DNA from: JAGNGI01 sp035448825
GTDB taxonomy: Bacteria > Fidelibacterota > UBA2242
Direction of reading: 5' to 3'
Assembly: GCA_035448825.1 (NCBI GenBank)
Contig: DAOTJS010000001.1
Coordinates: 124,001 to 188,000 of the forward strand
DNA: 64,000 nt
Positions 54,717 through 63,741 of the stretch are shown here, piece after piece; position 1 is the first letter of the stretch; every line of letters begins with the position of its first letter. The position numbers and the translations under genes are program-made. The notes under the pieces were generated by a model, which was given only the letters and a program-made list of their open reading frames with translations, did no database searches and was not told the DNA's origin.

Positions 54717-57068
54717 ATGCGGAATATAGTTCGAATAATTACTCTAATTGGGATAGGATTCAATTTGACCCCGGCAGTAGAACTCCAGTGGCAAACCCAT
54801 AATGCCGAAGTCTGGCAACAAGATCAAGTAATTCGGGGGAAAATTGATACAATAGCGCCGGTGAGTGGAATTTTACATTGGAAAAATGGAAGCCGAATAT
54901 TCGCTATCAACCCTTTGGATTCCAGTTTTTTCATTGAAGTCAAATTAGATGAAAGTGAGAATTGGTTTGTAGCCACGATTGAAAATCAAGGTGAGACAAT
55001 TAGTTCCGATACATTACGCTTGCTAATGAAACTGCCCTTGAAGCCGATTTTGGAAGCCTATGCTACAGTCGCTAATCGGGAAGTAACATTACACGGTAGA
55101 ATCGTCGAAAATCCCGATTCGGAAGCGGTTGCATTTTTCTGGAGCGAAGACGGGCGAAATCCCGCTTCATTTGGTCTGAATGAAATGACCGATTCGCTTT
55201 TGGTTTTTAATGTGTCGGAGGAAGTTCCCGACGGCGAATACTATTTCAATTTAGCAGGAGTTACCGCCAGAGGGGATACCGCCCGGGCTCGTACTTTTAT
55301 TACGATCAGTCATAATGGCGTTCAACCGTTTGATATTCGCCACGATCATGCAGCCTGGATAGATTCGGCAGTGATTTATGAAATTAGTCCTTATGCCTTT
55401 GTTATGGAAGGCACATTTCAAGATATTCAACAGAAATTGCCCGAATTGCGGGAATTGGGGATTAATACCATCTGGCTTCAGCCGATTTTCAAAACTACCT
55501 GGGGTGAGCAAGGCTATGACGTTATTGACTATTTTACTATACGTTCAGATTACGGAACAGAAAGTGATTTGCGGAATTTGATCAAGTCCGCTCATACGCT
55601 GGGAGTGAAGGTAATTCTGGATATTGTCATCAATCACACGTCTATTTATCATCCGTATGCCCAACACAGTATCGAATATGGTAACGCTTCCCATTATTAC
55701 GATTATTATCAAAGGGAGATTGACAACGCGCCCTATTCTCAATATTATAATTATTATAAGGGGTTTATCAATTATTTCTGGGACGAATTGCCTAACCTGA
55801 ACTACGATAATCCCGAAGTCCGCAACTGGATGATGACCGCCTGTAAATATTGGGTGGAAAAATTTGATATTGACGGCTATCGCTTCGATGCGGTGTGGGG
55901 AGTAAATGCGCGCTGTCCCGAATTTACTCAAAACTTGCGATTGGCATTAAAGCGCATCAAGCCGGAAATTATGATGCTGGCAGAAGATAAAGCCTCCTGG
56001 CCAATGGTTTTTGACCAGCGTTTCGATGTGGCGTTCGATTGGGCGCCCAGTGAGGATTGGGTTTCGCAGTGGTATTGGGAAGTTGATTATTCGGAAAACG
56101 CCACCAAACAATATACGATTTTTAATTACAGTAATCCGTCGGGAAGAGTTAGCCTTTTACGTCAGGCATTGACGAATAATGGGCAAGGCTATGCGGCTAA
56201 TGCTAAAATTTTGCGCTATATGGGCAACAATGATATGATTCCCTTTATTAAAAATCACAATCTAGCTCAGACGAAAATGGTTGCGACTCTGATTTTTGCT
56301 CTAAATGGAGTGCCAATGATCTACAATGGTCAGGAAATCGGTTACAATCAACATCCTTATAGCAGTTACCAGATTTTCCAACGGGGCAAAACGATCCGCA
56401 GTCAGGATAAATATGGACTTTTCGATCATTATCGCTATTTGATTCAAATCCGACAAAAATATCCGGCCCTCCGCAGTGACTATTTTAGAGAAATTCCGGT
56501 AGTTCCAGATTATAATGCTTTTGCTTTTCAACGTCGCAGCGGCGATGAGAATTTGTTTGGCGTCATTAATATGATGAGTACATCAAAGAATATCACTATA
56601 ACTTTGCCGATCGAGGATTTGAATCTCGATTCTACAAAAAACTACTACCTTTCGGATTTAATTACCGGAACGGTCTATTCGGGAAAACCAGAAAATTTAA
56701 GTACGGTAGCGATGACCATACCGGGCTATACGACATCCCTGTTCTTATTGGCTGATTCGATAGTCAACGTTAATATTGTGCCGGAAGAGCGACCGCCTAT
56801 TGCCGAAAAATTCACGCTTTTCCCAAATTATCCTAATCCTTTTAATCCCTCCACGACGATTAGATATACGATTCCTCAAAAGGGTAATGTAAAACTTACC
56901 GTCCTGGATTTATTGGGTCGGGAAGTGATGCAGCTGGTGGACGGTGAACAAACTCCAGGTGAACATCGGATACTAATCCGCGCCGATCAACTGGCGAGCG
57001 GCTGCTATTTTTATCGTTTAAAATATCAAGACCAAATCCTGGTCGGGAAAATGTTGTTGCTGAAGTAG
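54717..57068 (+). CDS. Secreted GH13 alpha-amylase-family enzyme with T9SS sorting domain
   Basis: 783 residues. A short hydrophobic N-terminus (IVRIITLIGIGF) precedes N-terminal beta domains to about 210. The GH13 barrel follows: region I VILDIVINHTS, region II DGYRFDAVWG with nucleophile D391, region III E423 in LAEDKAS, region IV MGNNDM with D506 but Asn505 where His is usual. The C-terminus (about 695-783) is a type IX sorting domain (FPNYPNPFNPSTTIRYTI ... GCYFYRLKY). Secreted to the cell surface, acting on alpha-glucans. The ribosome-binding site is weak. It is the only clear alpha-glucan enzyme in the locus. Confidence 0.88.
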   Translation: MRNIVRIITLIGIGFNLTPAVELQWQTHNAEVWQQDQVIRGKIDTIAPVSGILHWKNGSRIFAINPLDSSFFIEVKLDESENWFVATIENQGETISSDTLRLLMKLPLKPILEAYATVANREVTLHGRIVENPDSEAVAFFWSEDGRNPASFGLNEMTDSLLVFNVSEEVPDGEYYFNLAGVTARGDTARARTFITISHNGVQPFDIRHDHAAWIDSAVIYEISPYAFVMEGTFQDIQQKLPELRELGINTIWLQPIFKTTWGEQGYDVIDYFTIRSDYGTESDLRNLIKSAHTLGVKVILDIVINHTSIYHPYAQHSIEYGNASHYYDYYQREIDNAPYSQYYNYYKGFINYFWDELPNLNYDNPEVRNWMMTACKYWVEKFDIDGYRFDAVWGVNARCPEFTQNLRLALKRIKPEIMMLAEDKASWPMVFDQRFDVAFDWAPSEDWVSQWYWEVDYSENATKQYTIFNYSNPSGRVSLLRQALTNNGQGYAANAKILRYMGNNDMIPFIKNHNLAQTKMVATLIFALNGVPMIYNGQEIGYNQHPYSSYQIFQRGKTIRSQDKYGLFDHYRYLIQIRQKYPALRSDYFREIPVVPDYNAFAFQRRSGDENLFGVINMMSTSKNITITLPIEDLNLDSTKNYYLSDLITGTVYSGKPENLSTVAMTIPGYTTSLFLLADSIVNVNIVPEERPPIAEKFTLFPNYPNPFNPSTTIRYTIPQKGNVKLTVLDLLGREVMQLVDGEQTPGEHRILIRADQLASGCYFYRLKYQDQILVGKMLLLK

Positions 57069-57089
57069 GATGAAAGATATAGAATAAAG

Positions 57090-57227
57090 ATGAGGATTTT
57101 AAAAATTAGCGGAACCGATTTTATCAACAGTAAACTGGTAGATGTCCCAACTGATAAAGGGTATTCCAATTGCAATTTAGAGCTGGTTTTTATCCAGAAG
57201 GGAAAATATCATCAATCGAGTAACTAA
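57090..57227 (+). CDS. Small hypothetical protein (45 aa)
   Basis: An ATG-started frame in the 169-nt gap between the GH13 and GH2 genes, encoding MRILKISGTDFINSKLVDV and continuing to QSSN. Codon use looks protein-like, but the ribosome-binding site is poor and no family is recognised. It may be a 5' fragment of a lost gene. Low confidence. Confidence 0.3.
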   Translation: MRILKISGTDFINSKLVDVPTDKGYSNCNLELVFIQKGKYHQSSN

Positions 57228-57237
57228 AAATTGTGAA

Positions 57238-59913
57238 ATGAGCCGATGGAGTTTAATAGCAATTTTCATAGCGGGATTAATTATGATTAGTTCCTGCGAT
57301 AAAACTTCGTCTATTGATTTAAACGGTCAGTGGCAATTAGTGCCGGATAGTACCGGAAAAATTACGATTGATGCGATTGATAATGGGGCAAATTGGCGGA
57401 CGACTGAAATACCCGGTTCCTGGCATCGCTTGCACGCGGACCTGCTGGATTATCAGGGCATTGTCTGGTATCGTAAATCGTTCAAATTGAAGTCGTTACC
57501 GGCAAGGCGTCGCTTTTTACTCAGCTTTGGTGCAGTAGATTATCTCGCTCAAGTCTATGTCAATCGGGAATTAGTCGGCGAACATGAAGGTGGCTACACG
57601 TCATTTAGTTGCGATGTTACCGAGCAATTGCAAAAGGGAGAAAATGAAATTTTGGTGCGAGTAGTTGATCCGGTAGATGATGAATTCGGTACCGATGGCA
57701 TTAGCTACTGGCATATTCCGCACGGCAAGCAGAACTGGTACGTCCAAACCGGCGGCATCTGGCAGGCAGTTCAGATGATTATCAAACCGGAAATTTATTT
57801 ATCACGCGTCCAGATTAATTCTCAAATCAGCGGTGCGTTTCAAGCGAAGGTTTTTATCGAGAATCCTAAGCGTGTTGCTAATCCGAACGAACTAGTTTTG
57901 ACAATCCGCGACCCGAGTGGTAAAGTCGTTTTTTCTGATAGATATGAGGTAAACTCTTCGACTGCCGCCGTGGAATTTACCGGGCAAATTCGCAATCCCC
58001 AATTATGGGCTATCGGTCAACCCAACCTTTATATTCTCGAAACTCATTTGGGCGAAGATGTTTTACTCGACCGTTTCGGTTTTAGAGAAATTGTAGTGCG
58101 GGATGGCAAATTTTATCTTAATGGTAAACCTTTTTATATGATTGCCGCATTGGATCAGGATTTCTATCCGGAAACAGTTTATGAGACGCCGTCTGAAGAA
58201 TATTTATTCGATGAAATGCAAAAAGCCAGAGAACTGGGCTTAAATACCCTTCGTTGTCATATAAAAGTTCCCGACCCGCGCTATCTCAAGGTGGCCGACG
58301 AATTGGGTTTATTAGTTTGGTATGAAATTCCCAACTGGGATGTCTTTGATGAGAGCGTCAAAGCCCGTTCCCGAGAAACACTGCTGGCAATGCTTCAGCG
58401 CGATTGGAATCATCCATCACTGGCAATCATCAGTCTGATCAACGAAAGCTGGGGACTCGACCTTAATCAAGCCAATCAGCGGCAGTGGCTCAAAGCCGAA
58501 TTTGACTTTGCTAAGTCAATTGCCGACGGCCGGTTGATCGTTGATAATAGCGCCTGCTGGGGGAATTATCACCTGAAAACCGATATTAATGACTATCATA
58601 CATATTGGGCGATTCCGGAAAATCACCAGAAGTTTAGCGAAACAGTCCAGGCAGTTGCCGATCGTCCACAATGGTTATTCAGTCCCTATGGCGATGCGGA
58701 AGAAACCGGGCAGGAAGTCCTGATGATCTCGGAATTTGGCAATTGGGGATTGCCCAAACTGCCGAAAAAATTGCCATTCTGGTTTAACCGCCAATTTTTG
58801 GATAATCTGGTAACATTGCCGGAAGGAGTCACTCGCCGATTTGAAGATTATCAATACGGACGAATGTTCAAAAACTATAACGAATTAGCCGAATTCAGCC
58901 AGAAAGCCCAGGCAAACGCGTTGAAATGGGAAATCGAAGAAATTCGCCTGCAACCTGAGTTGCAGGGTTATGTAATTACCGAGTTTACCGACATCAATTG
59001 GGAATGCAATGGATTGCTGGATATGTGGCGTAATTTTAAAGCTAATCGCCAGATTTTGCCGCAGATTCAACAGCCTGACATTATCATACCGCGACTGACG
59101 AAGTACGGATTTTGGGATAATGAAGAGATAGAGGTGCGGCTATCTATTTCGCATTATAGTGGAAAAGATTTTTCCGATGTCCGCCTCCAGGGAATTTTCA
59201 ACGGTGATATTATCAGCGAAAAGGATGTTTCGATTGATTCAGTTGGGGTGTATTACGTTGGTAATATGAAAATTAAATCAGCATCGGTTAATCAGCCAAA
59301 ACCGCAGATTATCGAATTTCGTCTATTGAATAGAGAAGGCAAGTCATTGGCGGAAAATTTTATTGAGTACACAGTGTATCCATCGCGAAAGATTGAGAAT
59401 ATTTCGCCGGATTCCAATCTATTGATTTGTAATTCTATTGATCTAAAAACAATTGATCATTTGAAAAATGGCTTTGATGTAATATGTGTCATTGATTCGA
59501 GTTCGGTTTTACCGGCCGATTTTCCTTTTACAATCACGTCGCGGGAATCGGATGGGTATGACGGCAATTGGGCTTCAAATTTGAATTGGGTTGACGATAG
59601 TCGCAAACCGTTTAGTAATTTAAAAAGTAAGAAAGTGCTGGGTTTTGAAGCCTATGAGGCACTTCCGAAATATGTCATGACCGGGATTCAACCGGGGCAG
59701 TTTATTGATGTCTTAGCTGGAATGTATGTGGGTTGGCTACATCTGAATTCAGCTTATTTAATACAATTGAAGGTTGGAGCCGGGAAATTGATCCTGACGA
59801 CTTTTAATCTAATTCAGAATTATGGAGATGATCCTTTTACGACGACATTAAGAGATGAGTTAGTTGCTTATCTTCAAAGCGAGGATTGTCAACCAACGAT
59901 AAATTGGAAATAA
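57238..59913 (+). CDS. GH2-family glycosidase lipoprotein (beta-glucuronidase/galactosidase-like)
   Basis: 891 residues with a canonical lipobox (LIMISSC-DKTSS). A jelly-roll sugar-binding domain (residues about 25-190; WYRKSFKLKSLPARRR, QNWYVQTGGIWQAV), an immunoglobulin-like domain and a TIM barrel follow. The acid/base is E403 in SLINESWGLD and the nucleophile is probably E582 in GYVITEFTDINWE. A long C-terminal region of about 290 residues is unassigned. The layout resembles beta-glucuronidase/galactosidase-type GH2. In a xylan-type locus, removal of a glucuronyl or galactosyl side group is plausible. The start site has only a weak ribosome-binding sequence. Confidence 0.87.
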   Translation: MSRWSLIAIFIAGLIMISSCDKTSSIDLNGQWQLVPDSTGKITIDAIDNGANWRTTEIPGSWHRLHADLLDYQGIVWYRKSFKLKSLPARRRFLLSFGAVDYLAQVYVNRELVGEHEGGYTSFSCDVTEQLQKGENEILVRVVDPVDDEFGTDGISYWHIPHGKQNWYVQTGGIWQAVQMIIKPEIYLSRVQINSQISGAFQAKVFIENPKRVANPNELVLTIRDPSGKVVFSDRYEVNSSTAAVEFTGQIRNPQLWAIGQPNLYILETHLGEDVLLDRFGFREIVVRDGKFYLNGKPFYMIAALDQDFYPETVYETPSEEYLFDEMQKARELGLNTLRCHIKVPDPRYLKVADELGLLVWYEIPNWDVFDESVKARSRETLLAMLQRDWNHPSLAIISLINESWGLDLNQANQRQWLKAEFDFAKSIADGRLIVDNSACWGNYHLKTDINDYHTYWAIPENHQKFSETVQAVADRPQWLFSPYGDAEETGQEVLMISEFGNWGLPKLPKKLPFWFNRQFLDNLVTLPEGVTRRFEDYQYGRMFKNYNELAEFSQKAQANALKWEIEEIRLQPELQGYVITEFTDINWECNGLLDMWRNFKANRQILPQIQQPDIIIPRLTKYGFWDNEEIEVRLSISHYSGKDFSDVRLQGIFNGDIISEKDVSIDSVGVYYVGNMKIKSASVNQPKPQIIEFRLLNREGKSLAENFIEYTVYPSRKIENISPDSNLLICNSIDLKTIDHLKNGFDVICVIDSSSVLPADFPFTITSRESDGYDGNWASNLNWVDDSRKPFSNLKSKKVLGFEAYEALPKYVMTGIQPGQFIDVLAGMYVGWLHLNSAYLIQLKVGAGKLILTTFNLIQNYGDDPFTTTLRDELVAYLQSEDCQPTINWK

Positions 59914-59933
59914 TAATTATTTAGAGGTGAATG

Positions 59934-61157
59934 ATGAATGAAATTATTTCAAAACTAGAAAAGCTAATTGAACATAATGACGGTATTTTGCGTCTTAAAC
60001 CGGCTTGGGTTGCTAGGGATTTTTTACCGCCGGGTAGGCGCTTGGGATTGCCGGAGGAAATGTATGATCTCGGTGAGCGCGGCGGTATTTGCGAACGCTG
60101 GGTAGGTTCGACTACGCCGGCTGATAATCGCATCAAGGTACCCAATGAAGGGTTATGCTGTTTGGATTTAGAAGATGGTCAGGAGATTACTTTAAAAGCG
60201 GCCGTTGAAATTGCCCCGGCATTGATTATGGGTGCAGAATATTCCAGGACTCATACTGGTCTGGGACGCTTGCCGAAAATTTTCGACTATGCCTATCGCT
60301 TGCCTTATCATTTACACCAGATGGCAAAAGATGCTCGCAAAGTTGGTCGCAATAGTAAGGAAGAGGCTTATTATTTTCCCGAAGAGGTACCGCTGGGCCC
60401 CGAACCGGAAACCTATTTTGGTGTTCACCCTTATATTTCTCTGGAGAAACGCTATGAATTACTTTTGCCCCCGATGCAGGAGTGGAAGGATGATAGCATT
60501 CTTCTCCATTCCCGGGCTTATCGCCTAAAGGCTGGCGATGGATTTCATGTTCCGGCGGGAATTTTACATGCCCCCGGTTCAGCCTTAACGATTGAATTAC
60601 AGGAAGATTCCGATGTATTCTCGATGATGCAAGCCAAAGTAGGTGGCGATATTATTATTGATAAAGAATTGCTGTACAAGGATGTCTCAGACGAAGAGAG
60701 GAAAAATTTGGCGGAAAGAGCCATTCTGGATATGATTGATTGGGAGTTAAATGGCGATCCCTACTTTTATGAGAACCGCCATACCCCGCCGATAGTTATT
60801 GATTCCAACCAGCAATCAGGAAGTGAAGAGTCGTGGATTTTTTACAATACTCACAAATTTAGTGGAAAGAAATTGACTATTCGTCCGGGTGGAAGATATG
60901 TTTCGGTTGATAAAGGAGTTTATAATATTTTGGCCTGGCGGGGTAAGGGAACTTACGGAAATGTCGAAATAGAAGGTTTGAATTTTGAAAAAGATGAGCT
61001 GCTGATTTGTCATCAGCGGGCTATTTATCCGATCGAAGTCGTCAATACCGGCGACCGCGATTTAATTATCTATAAATTTTTCGGGCCGGATATAAATCCT
61101 GATGTACCGATGTTAACTAAATACCCAAAAAGTCCTAATGCCTGTAATATCTTATAA
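59934..61157 (+). CDS. Mannose-6-phosphate isomerase-like bicupin
   Basis: 407 residues. Cupin motifs appear around KAGDGFHVPAGILHAPGS (residues about 200-218), and a second beta-barrel domain sits near 310-400 (KLTIRPGGRYVSVD, EIEGLNFEKDELLICH). The overall form resembles class I phosphomannose isomerases, but the N-terminal part is unfamiliar and the family's full metal set is not evident to me. It may be a sugar isomerase or a non-catalytic cupin. ATG 59934 is chosen because GAGG at 59924-59927 is 6 nt away; ATG 59931 is only 3 nt away. It overlaps the next cupin gene by 20 nt. Confidence 0.6.
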   Translation: MNEIISKLEKLIEHNDGILRLKPAWVARDFLPPGRRLGLPEEMYDLGERGGICERWVGSTTPADNRIKVPNEGLCCLDLEDGQEITLKAAVEIAPALIMGAEYSRTHTGLGRLPKIFDYAYRLPYHLHQMAKDARKVGRNSKEEAYYFPEEVPLGPEPETYFGVHPYISLEKRYELLLPPMQEWKDDSILLHSRAYRLKAGDGFHVPAGILHAPGSALTIELQEDSDVFSMMQAKVGGDIIIDKELLYKDVSDEERKNLAERAILDMIDWELNGDPYFYENRHTPPIVIDSNQQSGSEESWIFYNTHKFSGKKLTIRPGGRYVSVDKGVYNILAWRGKGTYGNVEIEGLNFEKDELLICHQRAIYPIEVVNTGDRDLIIYKFFGPDINPDVPMLTKYPKSPNACNIL

Positions 61158-61731
61158 AAATGAGCAGTTTCCGGATTGGTCGGAAGTAAAGAGCTGCAAA
61201 ATAATCCGATTGTCTAAAAGGCAAATACTGCAGCTCTCATCGGAGTTTTCCGAAACATTACTGTTCGTTTTGGATGGCGCGGCTGAAATTAGCGAGAGAA
61301 CCGAAAAAAGGACGATATTTTCAGGAGATGTGTTGGATCAGTTTTCTGATGAAATGTGGATTGATCCCAAACCTTCGGTAGAATTGTTTCAAATTAGTGG
61401 TAATTGGAGTAACGATCGGGGTACTTGTGGAGTTTTTAGATTGGAGCCAAGTGAGCAAGCGTATAATTACGGCGATCTGACAGATTACGACCGCAACACG
61501 GTATTTGATAACCATTTTCATGATTGTGATGAATATTGGTTTATTGTCAAAGGGCAAGGTATTGCGGTTTCGGAAAGGAAAAGCTATACCGTTCAAGCCG
61601 GTGATTGCGTCATTACCGTAGCCGGTGAACACCATGACTTTCCCATTGTCCACGAACCCATTCTGGCTGTGTGGTTTGAAGGTAGTCTGAAAGGTAAGAA
61701 ACGTCCGGGGCACTTGTATTGCGAAAAATAG
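61138..61731 (+). CDS. Two-domain cupin protein
   Basis: 197 residues. The C-terminal cupin has the metal motif HFHDCDEYWFIVKGQG followed by AGDCVITVAGEHHDFP. The N-terminal half (LLFVLDGAAEISERTEKRTIFSGDVLD) is a degenerate cupin. It may bind a metal and act on a sugar or sugar acid, or act as a sensor. Strong overlap with the preceding bicupin and a 4-nt gap to the next binding lipoprotein place it in the same operon. Substrate unknown. Confidence 0.75.
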   Translation: MPVISYKNEQFPDWSEVKSCKIIRLSKRQILQLSSEFSETLLFVLDGAAEISERTEKRTIFSGDVLDQFSDEMWIDPKPSVELFQISGNWSNDRGTCGVFRLEPSEQAYNYGDLTDYDRNTVFDNHFHDCDEYWFIVKGQGIAVSERKSYTVQAGDCVITVAGEHHDFPIVHEPILAVWFEGSLKGKKRPGHLYCEK

Positions 61732-61735
61732 AAAA

Positions 61736-63040
61736 ATGAAAAAAATTTTTATCATCGGTCTGGTTCTATTGCTTGTTCTGGCTAATGATTGTTCAAAGTC
61801 AAAGTCGAGAAATGCCAATAGCACTACTTTGACCTTTTGGCATAGCTTCGTGGCTACTACTTTACCAATATTGGAGGTGATGATTGCCGACTTTGAAAAA
61901 GAAAATCCAGGGGTCAAAATTCAAGCCCAGTATGTTCCGACTGGGGATGCGCTGGTGCAAAAACTTATTACGGCGATTCAAAGCCAAACAGCACCCGATA
62001 TTGCCTGGGTCCATTCCGATTTTCTGGATAATTTAGCTAATAATCGGGCGATTTACTCGATCAATGAACTCGCTGGTGACGATTCATTATTTTACAACCA
62101 GTGTCTTCCGGATATATTTCCCCAGCTATTAAAGCCGGTAATTTTTCGGGATACGTTATATGCTCTGCCGATGGAAGCCACGACGTTAGCTCTTCTGTAC
62201 AATCGCGATTGGTTCCGACAGGTTGGCTTGAATCCTAATCATCCACCAGCAACCTGGGCAGAATTGGACAGTTTTACGATGCAACTCTGTCGCGATTCCA
62301 ATGGTGATGGATTGCCGGAGCGCTATGGATTTTATGTTCCTGTTTTTCCGGCTTCCGGTCCGCTCAATATCTGGATGACGATGCAGTGGGCGCCTTTTGT
62401 TTGGCAAGCGGGTGGCGAGATTTTTAGTAATAATCAACCAACATTTGCCAGCGAGGCAGGCGTTGCGGCGCTTGCCTTTTGGAGTAAACTTTATCATCAG
62501 CAAAAATTCGAGCGCTTTTCTATGGCACACGATATGGGTTTTATAAGTCAGACGGTAGCGATGATTATGGATGGACCTTGGAATTTACCACGCTATCGTC
62601 AATATGTTAAATTTGATTGGGGCGTGGCGCCGCTACCTGCCGGTTCAGCGGGACGGGCAAGTTACTTGGCGGGTGAAAGTCTGGTCGTTTTTAAACAATG
62701 TATCAATCCAGAGGAAGCTTGGCGTTTTATCAATTGGTTCCTCAAGCCGGAAGTTCAGCGAACTTTTTCTGAAAAATCCGGCTATCTGCCAGTTCGACGT
62801 TCAGTATTGAATGATTCTGATTATGTTAATTTTCTGGAAAAATTTCCTCAACAAAAATCTTTTAATGAACAGATTCGGTATGCCCGGGGACGTAGTCTGC
62901 CGGATAAATTTCGGGTTGAAGTCAATCAATGTATCGCCGAAGCGCTGGAAAGTAGTATCATTGGTAGAATAGCTCCAGAAAAATCGCTGAAAGTGGCTGA
63001 TGAGAAAATCAGACGCCTATTATCATCGGAAACGGAGTAA
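61736..63040 (+). CDS. ABC sugar transporter substrate-binding protein, second copy
   Basis: 434 residues, clearly paralogous to the binding protein at 11367: TFWHSFVATTLPILEVMI, QYVPTGDALVQKLITAIQS, DFLDN, MIMDGPWNLPRY. The signal peptide ends LLLVLANDC-SKSKS, so Asp sits at -1 of the expected lipidated Cys, which is atypical. It is followed by a flavodoxin gene and then a MalK-type ATPase, with no permeases between. It probably feeds the same MalF/MalG pair or another one with a different oligosaccharide. Confidence 0.88.
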   Translation: MKKIFIIGLVLLLVLANDCSKSKSRNANSTTLTFWHSFVATTLPILEVMIADFEKENPGVKIQAQYVPTGDALVQKLITAIQSQTAPDIAWVHSDFLDNLANNRAIYSINELAGDDSLFYNQCLPDIFPQLLKPVIFRDTLYALPMEATTLALLYNRDWFRQVGLNPNHPPATWAELDSFTMQLCRDSNGDGLPERYGFYVPVFPASGPLNIWMTMQWAPFVWQAGGEIFSNNQPTFASEAGVAALAFWSKLYHQQKFERFSMAHDMGFISQTVAMIMDGPWNLPRYRQYVKFDWGVAPLPAGSAGRASYLAGESLVVFKQCINPEEAWRFINWFLKPEVQRTFSEKSGYLPVRRSVLNDSDYVNFLEKFPQQKSFNEQIRYARGRSLPDKFRVEVNQCIAEALESSIIGRIAPEKSLKVADEKIRRLLSSETE

Positions 63041-63103
63041 AAGGAAAGGTTGATGAATCTGAAAGTTACTTTATAGAAATTAACTTAAAATCGGGAGAAA
63101 TAT

Positions 63104-63634
63104 ATGAGCAATATTCTAATACTGTATGATTCTAAAACCGGTAATACGGCTAAGATGGCTGAGTTGGTAGCCCTCGGTGCCCGGAAAAATGGTAAGCACA
63201 ATGTCAGGATTTTACATATTGACAATGCTGGTGCGGAAGATATTCGTTGGTGTGATGGCATTGCCCTCGGATCACCGACTAATATGGGACTTATATCCTG
63301 GAAAATGAAAAAATTTTGGGATGACTTAGGTGATGAACTCTGGGGAAAAATTGAAGGCAAAATCGGTTGCGCATTTTCGTCATCTGGAGGTTGGGGTGGT
63401 GGCGCCGAGATTACCTGCCAATCGGCTTTGATGATTCTCATCAATTTCGGATTCCTGGTTTTCGGCGTTACCGACTACGTAGATGAACAGTTGACTCTTC
63501 ATTATGGAGCGACTGTGGCCGGTGAACCGCGTTCAGCCGCGGAGAAAGCCGCCTGCTTGCGCTTAGGTGAACGTCTGGCTGAGTATTTATCGAAATTTAA
63601 ATTACAATCGGACAAGAATATTAACGAAGTGTAA
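63104..63634 (+). CDS. Flavodoxin-like NAD(P)H:quinone oxidoreductase (WrbA-like)
   Basis: 176 residues with the FMN phosphate loop YDSKTGNTAKMAELV, LGSPTNMGLISWKMKKFWDDLG and FSSSGGWGGGAEITCQSAL, as in WrbA/flavodoxin family. It reduces quinones or serves as an electron carrier in the cytoplasm. CGGGAG lies before the ATG. Its place between transporter genes gives no clear function. Confidence 0.85.
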   Translation: MSNILILYDSKTGNTAKMAELVALGARKNGKHNVRILHIDNAGAEDIRWCDGIALGSPTNMGLISWKMKKFWDDLGDELWGKIEGKIGCAFSSSGGWGGGAEITCQSALMILINFGFLVFGVTDYVDEQLTLHYGATVAGEPRSAAEKAACLRLGERLAEYLSKFKLQSDKNINEV

Positions 63635-63741
63635 AATTTTACTTGAAAATGTAATCGGGATTAATAGTCAAAGGAACATTGTGAAATATTGTGTAGTAAA
63701 TTTGAACGTTAGTTAATTTATAAAACGAGAAAGGGAAAACG

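Noticed and set aside
61321..61917. 198-codon minus-strand open frame
   Set aside because: It lies antisense to the cupin and binding-protein genes, has no family resemblance and no ribosome-binding site; the plus-strand genes are clear.
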